A stretch of DNA of 21,118 nt from a virus. The notes beneath the pieces are model-generated. The model ran no database searches, was not told the origin of the DNA, and saw only the letters and a list, made by a program, of their open reading frames with translations. The position numbers and the translations under genes were made by a program. Below, piece by piece: positions 14,596 through 21,012 of the stretch; the first letter of the stretch is position 1, and every line of letters begins with the position of its first letter. The stretch lies in IMG/VR virus record IMGVR_UViG_3300025732_001604, positions 1 through 21,118 of that record; one strand, 5' to 3'.

Positions 14596-15222
14596 ATGTT
14601 TGATCGTATGTTAGCAGGTGTGGATCGTACATTAGCCTACAAACTAATGTTACTACACATCATTATTATTGCTGTTAGCAATTATATCGTACAATTCAAA
14701 TTCACAGTGTTTGGTGCGCCGCTGGCAGCAGCAGCGTTTACCTTTCCACTGGTGGTAGTTCTAACTGACCTTACTGTACGATTACTAGGCAAGGAAACCG
14801 GGCGTGCTGTAATTGCTCTAGCTTTTATTCCAGCCATTGTGGTCAGTATGGTAGTAGTTAAAGCAGGCGGAGCGCCGGACTCTGTGGCATTTAGAATTGG
14901 CTTAGGTTCTGGTATGGCTTACTTTATTAGTAATCTACTTGATGTATATGTGTTTCAATATTTCCGTGAGCGTTATACTACATGGTGGATCGCACCAGCA
15001 TTGAGTTCAATTGCCAGCACATTTATTGACACTTATGTATTTTTCTTTACAGCATTTGCTGGCGGAGAAAACGAGTTCATGGCTGCTAACTGGCATATTG
15101 TGGCTACTAATAATTCGATTAGCAAAGTCATTGTTAGCCTGTTAGTAATCTTACCAGCATATGGTATTTTACTAAATCATCTACAAAAGAAACTTGTTGA
15201 ATCCCCAGTAGAGGCAAAATGA
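14596..15222 (+). CDS. yhhQ: Queuosine-precursor transporter (YhhQ family)
   Basis: A 208-residue inner-membrane protein with about six hydrophobic segments. It has the YhhQ hallmarks: HIIIIAVSNYIVQF near residues 21-34, FTFPLVVVLTDLTVRLLGKETGR near 48-70, NLLDVYVFQYFRERYTTWWIAPALSS near 113-138, and a final segment with LPAYGILLN. YhhQ imports preQ0/preQ1 into the cell. In a phage it would top up the precursor pool for DNA modification, alongside synthesis by FolE, QueD and QueE. AAGGAG precedes ATG 14596. The stop overlaps the next ATG (ATGA), so it is coupled to the FAD oxidoreductase. Confidence 0.9.
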   Translation: MFDRMLAGVDRTLAYKLMLLHIIIIAVSNYIVQFKFTVFGAPLAAAAFTFPLVVVLTDLTVRLLGKETGRAVIALAFIPAIVVSMVVVKAGGAPDSVAFRIGLGSGMAYFISNLLDVYVFQYFRERYTTWWIAPALSSIASTFIDTYVFFFTAFAGGENEFMAANWHIVATNNSISKVIVSLLVILPAYGILLNHLQKKLVESPVEAK

Positions 15223-16403
15223 CATCAGTAGCAGTAGTAGGGGCCGGGATAACCGGCCTTACCACAGCATATTATCTAGCCAGTGCAGGATGTGCGGTCA
15301 CTGTATATGATCAGGAACGCTATCCTGCACAACGCACTAGTTATGCAAATGGATGCCAGGTTTCAGTTAGCAATAGTGAAACCTGGAACACCTGGGCTAA
15401 CGTAGTAAAAGGCGTAAAGTGGTTGCTTAAAAAAGACGCACCATTACTAATTAGACCCAGCATGGACTGGAATCAGATTCGATGGTTGTTCAAATTTCTG
15501 TATCACACAGCCAACAATGATTATGCTCGTAATACTGCTCAAACTATTCGAATGGGGTTGGTAGCAAGAGATCTTTACGAAAACATTATCTTCAAAGAAG
15601 ATATTGAATTCGATCGTATGCGGTCGGGCATACTGCACATTTATCGTGATCCTGAATATATGCAAGCGGCCGCTCTAGTACAAGAAATGTACAGAGCTAA
15701 TGGCTGCGAGTGGGACATATTGAACAACCGTGAGGTATGTGAGCTAGAACCTACCCTATATAACTGTAGAGGTATCATTGGCGGTGCTTGGACAGAATCG
15801 GATTGGACCGGTGATATTCATAAATTTTGTCAAAAATTATCTCAAGTATTAGTTGACAAATACGGTGTAACTTTTCAATACAGTTATACAGCAGATATCA
15901 AAGATTTAGACGCCCAACATGACAGCATTGTCGTGTGTGCCGGTGTCGGCAGTGAACAAATTGCTAGTAGTATAGGCGACAGTCTAGGCATTTACCCAGT
16001 AAAAGGTTACAGTGTAACTATTAATATACAAGATAGTACATCACATCGTGCCATGCCCAGAACCAGTCTACTTGATGACCAAGCTAAAATCGTCTGCGCT
16101 AACTTAGGTAGTCGATTTAGAGTAGCCGGTACTGCTGAACTAGCCGGCGAAAATTATGACATTAGACGTGATAGAATAGAACCACTGTTACGTTGGGTAC
16201 ACCAAAACTTCCCCAATATCGACGCCAGTGACCATTCTAGTTGGGCTTGTTTAAGGCCGATGACACCTAATATGATGCCTATAGTAGGTCGCAGTCGACG
16301 TAAATCTAATGTATACTATAACACCGGACACGGCCACTTAGGTTGGACTCTTGCTCCGGTCACAGCGTTTGATATTGCACAAGAGGTTATGCATGGATCC
16401 TAA
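15219..16403 (+). CDS. DadA-like FAD-dependent oxidoreductase (DAO family)
   Basis: A 394-residue DAO-fold flavoprotein. The dinucleotide-binding motif VVGAGITGLTTA is at residues 6-17, with the Asp at the end of strand 2 (YDQ). TSYANGCQVS (41-50) corresponds to the ANGGQ/ANAGQ segment of DadA. The C-terminal signature WACLRPMTPNMMPIVG (342-357) and TGHGHLGWT (369-377) matches D-amino acid dehydrogenases. In bacteria these oxidise D-amino acids or glycine-like amines. The fold also occurs in MnmC, which trims a base side chain in tRNA. The ATGA overlap with the 7-deazaguanine transporter suggests an aminomethyl-type deazaguanine or its adduct as substrate; this is inference. Catabolism of host amino acids is the alternative. 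Confidence 0.85.
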   Translation: MTSVAVVGAGITGLTTAYYLASAGCAVTVYDQERYPAQRTSYANGCQVSVSNSETWNTWANVVKGVKWLLKKDAPLLIRPSMDWNQIRWLFKFLYHTANNDYARNTAQTIRMGLVARDLYENIIFKEDIEFDRMRSGILHIYRDPEYMQAAALVQEMYRANGCEWDILNNREVCELEPTLYNCRGIIGGAWTESDWTGDIHKFCQKLSQVLVDKYGVTFQYSYTADIKDLDAQHDSIVVCAGVGSEQIASSIGDSLGIYPVKGYSVTINIQDSTSHRAMPRTSLLDDQAKIVCANLGSRFRVAGTAELAGENYDIRRDRIEPLLRWVHQNFPNIDASDHSSWACLRPMTPNMMPIVGRSRRKSNVYYNTGHGHLGWTLAPVTAFDIAQEVMHGS

Positions 16404-16671
16404 AGTAAGAGAAACCTTGTTAATTTTACAAGAAGAATGTGCCGAAGTTACACAGGCAGTTAGTAAATGTTTTAGATTTGGCCTAGATAACTTCAAACCC
16501 GGTAAACCCGCTACTAATGCCGAACACCTAGAGGCAGAAATCGGCGATGTCTTAGCCATGATTGATATCTTAATAGAACAAGGTATTGTTGACAGAGACC
16601 GCCTAATTTCTGCTACAGCCGCTAAGAAAGAAAAACTTAAACAATGGTCAAATATATATGAAAATGCGTAA
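16393..16671 (+). CDS. mazG: MazG-like nucleotide pyrophosphohydrolase
   Basis: I start at ATG 16393, which has AGAGG 6 bases upstream; an earlier in-frame ATG at 16351 has no such site. The 92-residue protein has the all-alpha NTP pyrophosphatase pattern: LQEECAEVTQAVSK (EExxE) and EAEIGDVLAMIDIL (ExxxD), which bind Mg2+. It would hydrolyse NTPs/dNTPs or alarmones. Phage MazG proteins are common in aquatic T4-like phages. Here it might also clear non-standard nucleotides from the pool. It overlaps the end of the oxidoreductase gene by 11 bases and the next gene by 14. Confidence 0.85.
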   Translation: MDPKVRETLLILQEECAEVTQAVSKCFRFGLDNFKPGKPATNAEHLEAEIGDVLAMIDILIEQGIVDRDRLISATAAKKEKLKQWSNIYENA

Positions 16672-16870
16672 ACGATTACTAGAAGCCACTAGGGAACACC
16701 TTAAAAGCCACATTACTAAACATGTAACCAATGTAGAAGTAATGTTGGCTAATCCTATTGCTATACCCGAGCACACTGACATCATGGCAGCAATTGAAGC
16801 AGAATTAGCGCACATCAGTGACTATCATGATAAATTAGAAGTATTGGAGCTGTATTTCAAAAATGAATAA
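16658..16870 (+). CDS. Small helical hypothetical protein (70 aa)
   Basis: Two possible starts, ATG 16658 and ATG 16664, both lie inside the end of mazG, so translation is probably coupled. The protein is almost all helix: RKRLLEATREHLKSHITKHVTNVEVMLANPIAIPEHTDIMAAIEAELAHI is split by a Pro-rich turn, then YHDKLEVLELYF. No catalytic motif is seen. It looks like a conserved T4-like hypothetical protein; function unknown. Confidence 0.65.
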   Translation: MKMRKRLLEATREHLKSHITKHVTNVEVMLANPIAIPEHTDIMAAIEAELAHISDYHDKLEVLELYFKNE

Positions 16871-17081
16871 CGAACTCGCTCAACAACTTATAGCACAGGC
16901 TGGGTTTAGCCGAACTTATGAACCCGAGCGTACTCGTAGACTTATTGAACTAGTTGTGCTAGAATGTGCTCGTGCAGTAAATCATAGTCCAGTTATGAAC
17001 TACCAATATCCAGCATATACACCTGGATCATACATAATCAATCATTTCGGAATCAATAATGAGCAAGATCAAGATAAGTGA
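16863..17081 (+). CDS. Small hypothetical protein (72 aa)
   Basis: The start ATG 16863 overlaps the previous gene by 8 bases. Residues 1-40 are helical with ERTRRLIELVVLECARAV, a pattern common in small phage proteins. The C-terminal half is Tyr/Pro-rich and probably unstructured. It overlaps queE by 23 bases. No function can be assigned. Confidence 0.6.
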   Translation: MNNELAQQLIAQAGFSRTYEPERTRRLIELVVLECARAVNHSPVMNYQYPAYTPGSYIINHFGINNEQDQDK

Positions 17082-17904
17082 GCTATTCTATAGCATCCAA
17101 GGAGAGGGAAGATATATGGGGGTTCCCAGTGTGTTCCTAAGAACATTCGGTTGTAATTTTACATGTGACTCTTTCGGAATGCCACGAGGAGAAAAATCAA
17201 ATGAGCGAAACCAAATTGCAGATCGTATTGCAGAGTTTAAGCAGTATCGAGATCTCCCACTTGTTAGTACCGGTTGTGATTCTTACGCTAGTTGGGATCC
17301 TAGGTTCAAGGACCTTTCACCGTTACTTACAACAGAGGCGATCGTTGAACGCATTAAAGAACTCTTACCCTACAAAAGGTGGATGAGAGAACATCTTGTT
17401 ATTACAGGCGGTGAACCTTTATTGGGTTGGCAACGTGCTTTTCCAGACTTGTTAAACAATGAGTTCATGCACGACCTAACCGAGATCACTTTTGAAACTA
17501 ATGGTACTCAACGCCTTACAGAAGATTTCAAGTCATATTTGGCAGCATGGACTGATAGAGCCGATAGAGAAATCACATTCTCGGTTAGTGCTAAATTGCC
17601 TGCCAGCGGCGAACGTTGGGAAGATGCTATCAAACCCGATATTGTGTGTCAATATGAGACCATAGGTTGGACTTATCTCAAGTTTGTTGTTGCTACAGAA
17701 CAAGATATCTATGACGCACTAGCGGCTACAATCACCTTTAGAGATGAAGGTTTTAAGGGAGAAGTATATCTTATGCCTGTAGGTGGTGTCGAAAGTGTTT
17801 ATAGCTTAAACAATAAGAACGTGGCACTAGCTTGCATGAAACATGGGTTACGTTATAGTGATCGTCTTCAAGTACCGCTATTTAAGAACGAATGGGGTAC
17901 ATGA
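17059..17904 (+). CDS. queE: 7-carboxy-7-deazaguanine synthase (QueE, phage type)
   Basis: This radical SAM enzyme forms 7-carboxy-7-deazaguanine from 6-carboxytetrahydropterin. The N-terminus ELFYSIQGEGRYMG (8-21) and VFLRTFGCNFTC are typical of QueE. The cluster cysteines are C32 and C36, and a third in TGCDSYASW (C73), with a 36-residue insertion between the second and third; classical radical SAM spacing is Cx3Cx2C. GGEP (117-120) binds SAM, and ITFETNGTQ, VYLMPVGGVE and LQVPLFKNEWGT are further family segments. I recall this long-insert form from aquatic T4-like phages. It is the last 7-deazaguanine enzyme visible; QueC is not in the window. The stop overlaps the next ATG (ATGA at 17901). 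Confidence 0.92.
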   Translation: MSKIKISELFYSIQGEGRYMGVPSVFLRTFGCNFTCDSFGMPRGEKSNERNQIADRIAEFKQYRDLPLVSTGCDSYASWDPRFKDLSPLLTTEAIVERIKELLPYKRWMREHLVITGGEPLLGWQRAFPDLLNNEFMHDLTEITFETNGTQRLTEDFKSYLAAWTDRADREITFSVSAKLPASGERWEDAIKPDIVCQYETIGWTYLKFVVATEQDIYDALAATITFRDEGFKGEVYLMPVGGVESVYSLNNKNVALACMKHGLRYSDRLQVPLFKNEWGT

Positions 17905-18377
17905 CAAATTCAGCTAAAGGCAGGACAAGCTTCGACATTACGGTAGGAGAGCAACTTGTTAACTTCTTCAATCGTAATGTAACACCATATCCTACAGAAG
18001 TGGGTGCGCCTAAATTTGACATGGTTGACGTTGAATCTGAGCGTGATTTACAACTTAACCAAGCTAGACAGTTTGCCAATGAGGAATTATCTAGACTAAA
18101 TGAACATGCAGAAGTACTACAACGCCAATATCGTGCCCTGGAGCGTAGAGTAATGTTAACTGAACTAGTACATCAAGCCCACTATATGTTTATACCACAA
18201 GTGGGACAAACATATCATCTCTATCAAGAATCTACTCGATTTCAAAATCGTGCAGTACTTATGCGTAACGGTCCAGATCAATGGAGCTCGGGTATTCCCG
18301 AAGGTCTAACATTCTTAGGATCAGTGCGTAAGTTAGGCGATAACACATGGGAGGGTGTAGGTGAAACAGATACTTAA
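17901..18377 (+). CDS. DUF2452-like protein
   Basis: I prefer ATG 17901, forming ATGA with the queE stop, over ATG 17892; this gives 158 residues. The sequence follows the DUF2452 layout: a start with TPYPTEVGAPKFDMVDV, a coiled-coil middle (about residues 50-90, LNQARQFANEELSRLNEHAEVLQRQ in two parts), then FIPQVGQTYHLYQ, a short RNGPDQW and a final strand LTFLGSVRKLGDNTWEGV. The domain's function is unknown. Its coupling to queE may be incidental, as phage operons are mixed. Confidence 0.65.
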   Translation: MTNSAKGRTSFDITVGEQLVNFFNRNVTPYPTEVGAPKFDMVDVESERDLQLNQARQFANEELSRLNEHAEVLQRQYRALERRVMLTELVHQAHYMFIPQVGQTYHLYQESTRFQNRAVLMRNGPDQWSSGIPEGLTFLGSVRKLGDNTWEGVGETDT

Positions 18378-18780
18378 ACGGATTTTTGGTAGCACAGAAC
18401 CGGCACCAGTGCCAATTGAGCCGGCACCTACTGAACCTAAACCCAAAAAATCTCGTGCACCCAAAGCAGAAAAAACTGCTAAGGAACTAGCCACAGAACG
18501 TGGTGAACCCTATGTCAATGTAGTCGCAGTAGAATTGGACCCAGATAACATTGGCGCTGGTGCATTTGAGCTAGACTGGAATGACAAATTCCTAGCTAAT
18601 TTGGTTAGGGCAGGCTATCAAAAACAGGCGAATGAACCCGAACATGTCATTGTCGACCGCTGGTTTCAGGACATTTGCCGTAACGTAGTTTTGGAAACTT
18701 ATGAACAAGAACAAGCCGATCCCGACCTACGTAGAATATCTCGACGCAATTTGGGTGACGGGCGTACCGAAATTAGTTGA
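18361..18780 (+). CDS. Hypothetical protein with Pro/Lys linker (139 aa)
   Basis: A GTG start at 18361 has GGGAGG (18349-18354) 6 bases upstream, and overlaps the previous gene by 17 bases. Residues 10-45 are a Pro/Ala/Lys/Glu-rich disordered linker. The remaining part is compact: ELATERGEPYVNVVAVELDPDN, then GAFELDWNDKFLANLVRAGY, then IVDRWFQDICRNVVLETYEQE. I recall similar proteins as widely shared hypotheticals of T4-like aquatic phages. No enzymatic motif was seen. The stop TGA is part of the TTGACA box of the next promoter. Confidence 0.7.
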   Translation: MKQILKRIFGSTEPAPVPIEPAPTEPKPKKSRAPKAEKTAKELATERGEPYVNVVAVELDPDNIGAGAFELDWNDKFLANLVRAGYQKQANEPEHVIVDRWFQDICRNVVLETYEQEQADPDLRRISRRNLGDGRTEIS

Positions 18781-18816
18781 CATCTCATGTCGTTAACTGC
18801 TAATATAACGACATGA
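18777..18816 (+). promoter_or_regulatory. Extended -10 promoter with 11-bp inverted repeat over the rnh start
   Basis: TTGACA (18777-18782) is followed after 18 bases by TAATAT (18801-18806), preceded by TGC as in an extended -10. TCATGTCGTTA (18785-18795) and TAACGACATGA (18806-18816) form a perfect inverted repeat. Its right arm holds the ATG (18813). Transcription would start at about 18812-18815, giving an mRNA with little or no leader. Confidence 0.65.
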
Positions 18817-19802
18817 AAACATATCTACTTATTGATCTAGCGAACATGTACTTTCGTGCTCGCCATTCCGCCCACCGTGCGACCTCCACTGAGGAGAAAG
18901 TGGCCTTTGCTATTCATGTCACACTGAGTAGCGTAAACAAGTGTTGGCGTGATCAAAAGGGCGATCATGTAGTATTTTTCAACGAGGGTCGTAGCTGGCG
19001 CAAGGATTTCTATCCCGCCTACAAGCGTAATCGAGCTGAAGGTCGTGCTGCTCTTACCGAAAAGGAAGCAGAAGAAGATCGTGCGTTTTGGGACGGCTTA
19101 GACGCTCTGAAAGAGTTTTTAGACGCTCGTACCAATTGTACTGTATTACGTCATGCCGAACTTGAAGCTGATGACTTAATCTCAGGTTGGATACAGGCGC
19201 ATCCCAATGATATGAATATCATTATCAGCAGTGACAGTGACTTTCATCAACTCTTAGCTAAGAATGTCAAGCAGTACAATGGTGTAGCCGATGAACTTCA
19301 TACACTAGAAGGTATATTCGATCGGAGAGGTAAATTGGTTGTTGATAAAAAGACCAAAGAACCTAAACTGATTCCCGATCCAGAATGGATCTTGTTTGAA
19401 AAATGTATGCGTGGTGACCCTACAGATAATGTGTTTAGTGCATATCCTGGAGTACGTGTAAAAGGTACTAAAAACAAAGTAGGGTTGTTGGAAGCCTATG
19501 CAGACAGAACCACACGTGGGTTTAACTGGAATAACTTGATGCTACAGCGTTGGACTGATCATGAGGGACAAGAGCATCGTGTGTTAGACGACTATAATCG
19601 TAATCGTATTCTAGTCGACCTTAAGGCACAACCCGATGAGATTAAGGCCAAGATAAATGAGACTGTTCAAACAGGTGCTCAAGCTCGTAATCGACCCATG
19701 ATTGGAGCTCAATTCCTTAAGTTTTGCGGTAGGTTTAACTTGGAGAAACTAAGTGAAAATAGCCAGCAATTTGCAGAAATCTTTAGTAGTGAGTACAAGT
19801 AA
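18813..19802 (+). CDS. rnh: RNase H / 5'-3' exonuclease (T4 Rnh, FEN family)
   Basis: A 329-residue relative of T4 RNase H (305 aa), which removes RNA primers and short flaps from lagging strands. The metal-site motifs are present in order: LLIDLAN (D8), WRKDFYPAYKRNR (62-74), ELEADDLI (116-123), SSDSDFHQL (139-147) and RGDPTDN (200-206). NRNRILVDL matches the T4 NRYKENLVLIDF region. ATG 18813 must be the start, because the next in-frame ATG (18846) would remove the catalytic D8. Yet there is no Shine-Dalgarno, only AATATAACGAC, so the gene is probably read from a near-leaderless mRNA. It has its own promoter and an inverted repeat over the start. It overlaps the next gene by one base. Confidence 0.92.
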   Translation: MKTYLLIDLANMYFRARHSAHRATSTEEKVAFAIHVTLSSVNKCWRDQKGDHVVFFNEGRSWRKDFYPAYKRNRAEGRAALTEKEAEEDRAFWDGLDALKEFLDARTNCTVLRHAELEADDLISGWIQAHPNDMNIIISSDSDFHQLLAKNVKQYNGVADELHTLEGIFDRRGKLVVDKKTKEPKLIPDPEWILFEKCMRGDPTDNVFSAYPGVRVKGTKNKVGLLEAYADRTTRGFNWNNLMLQRWTDHEGQEHRVLDDYNRNRILVDLKAQPDEIKAKINETVQTGAQARNRPMIGAQFLKFCGRFNLEKLSENSQQFAEIFSSEYK

Positions 19803-20269
19803 TGACCATAGAAGCTAAACCTGTAGTCAAAAATAAATATTGGATTGTAGAAGACAATGGGCAAAAAATTGCCACTATTCAAGCCGCAGAAGATGGCGTT
19901 GTATTAGTACAGGATAATCATAGACTTAAATATCCTAGCTTAAAAGTGCTAGGCACTGCCCATAATATACGATTCGTTCCTGGGCAGAAGAAACTGTCAA
20001 AGTCAGTAGACTCGGTCTACGATTACCCAAGTCGTGGTACTCCATATAACGCCATCTATGATCTTAGATTGAAATTACCACTGTATACAACCACACGTAA
20101 ATCACGTAGTTATCGCTGTGCAGGGTATTATCTTGTACAGTATGGTTCGAGCTGGGCTACTGAATTCAGCCCTAAAAAAATTGTACTCACACGCAATAAG
20201 TATCTAGGCCCATTTAAGACTGAACAAGCAATGTTAGATAATTTACATTCATTAACTAAGCATAAATAA
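19802..20269 (+). CDS. Hypothetical protein (155 aa)
   Basis: ATG 19802 overlaps the rnh stop (TAATG). The protein is mostly beta with KYWIVEDNGQKIATIQ (12-27), VVLVQDN, a central YDYPSRGTPYNAIYDLRLKLPLYT and RCAGYYLVQYG, ending KYLGPFKT.EAM-like. I believe this is a conserved hypothetical of marine T4-like phages. No catalytic residues can be named. Confidence 0.7.
   Translation: MTIEAKPVVKNKYWIVEDNGQKIATIQAAEDGVVLVQDNHRLKYPSLKVLGTAHNIRFVPGQKKLSKSVDSVYDYPSRGTPYNAIYDLRLKLPLYTTTRKSRSYRCAGYYLVQYGSSWATEFSPKKIVLTRNKYLGPFKTEQAMLDNLHSLTKHK
20262..20268 (+). promoter_or_regulatory. T4-late-type promoter box (ATAAATA)
   Basis: ATAAATA sits in the last codons of the preceding gene. A start about 6 bases downstream would give a leader holding AAGGTGG (20281-20287) before ATG 20291. 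The match to the T4 late consensus TATAAATA is 7 of 8 or close to it. Confidence 0.45.
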
Positions 20270-20290
20270 TAGTGTATATCAAGGTGGAAC

Positions 20291-20581
20291 ATGAGTAGAC
20301 CCAAGCCGCGTGTTATTCTAGAAAATTTGGACAAGGCCACATATAAATGTGATCAAGTCTTGGCCAGCGAAGGCATATGGGCTGTCTACTATGATGGGCA
20401 ACCTGTCAATCTAAAGACACAGAATATATTAGTAAGCTATCCTGGTCCTAAGTACCGCAAAGTCAGTTTTTCGAACCCTGGCCACGCAATCAGTCTAGCT
20501 AAAAAATTAAACACTCAATTTCGGACCGATAAATTTACAGTGGTCTTGCTTAATCAAGGTTCGGTAGTATATAAGCAATAG
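20291..20581 (+). CDS. Hypothetical protein (96 aa)
   Basis: The start follows AAGGTGG at good spacing. The protein reads MSRPKPRVILENLDK, then a compact domain with IWAVYYDGQPVNLKT, LVSYPGPKYRKVSFSNPGHA and ISLAKKLNTQF, ending in a strand VVLLNQGSVVY. I recall close relatives as conserved hypotheticals in aquatic T4-like phages. Function unknown. Its TAG overlaps the next GTG by one base. Confidence 0.7.
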   Translation: MSRPKPRVILENLDKATYKCDQVLASEGIWAVYYDGQPVNLKTQNILVSYPGPKYRKVSFSNPGHAISLAKKLNTQFRTDKFTVVLLNQGSVVYKQ

Positions 20582-20973
20582 TGCGCCTAGATCAACCAAC
20601 CTTTACTCGTTGGCTTATTGATAATAGCAGTGTATATGCTAACAGTATGTTCTATGGCTCTGTACGCGACAATATAGACCATTTTCGTAAAGTTTGGTTC
20701 TTTAATCCTCTTAATGCGGCTAGTATGCGTCTTACTAAGACCGGCTTTCAATTCTGCACCAAGAATGCAGAAATCCAGTACTATAAACACGATTTAGACT
20801 CGGTTTTACTACCAAAAACACTCCTGCAGATGGAGAAATATTTTCCTGCTCCCTACTATATAAGTTATCAAAACGAACTTAGAGTGTTCGATGAACGTAC
20901 CAGTATGACTCTAATTCTATACAATAATGACTTACAAAAGTACTTAGACAACACCTCCGACCTTGATAAATAA
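20581..20973 (+). CDS. Hypothetical protein (130 aa), GTG start
   Basis: A GTG start at 20581 overlaps the previous TAG by one base, so it is translationally coupled. The sequence has FTRWLIDNSSVYANSMFYGS, a Trp/Phe-rich middle (VWFFNPLNAASMRLTKTGFQF) and a C-terminal half with LLQMEKYFPAPYYIS and LILYNNDLQKYLDN. Soluble, no known motif. It resembles conserved T4-like hypotheticals by memory only. The final codons GAT AAA TAA form a late-type box. Confidence 0.65.
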   Translation: MRLDQPTFTRWLIDNSSVYANSMFYGSVRDNIDHFRKVWFFNPLNAASMRLTKTGFQFCTKNAEIQYYKHDLDSVLLPKTLLQMEKYFPAPYYISYQNELRVFDERTSMTLILYNNDLQKYLDNTSDLDK

Positions 20974-20993
20974 TTATGCTGCAAAGCAGCATA
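20965..20993 (+). promoter_or_regulatory. Late-type box (ATAAATA) followed by a strong hairpin
   Basis: GATAAATA (20965-20972) overlaps the stop of the preceding gene. TATGCTGC (20975-20982) pairs perfectly with GCAGCATA (20986-20993) around an AAA loop, an 8-bp hairpin. No T-run follows, so termination is doubtful; it may stabilise or process RNA ends. A late start near 20978 would cut into the left arm. Confidence 0.5.
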
Positions 20994-21012
20994 CACATTT
21001 ACAGAGGATAAA

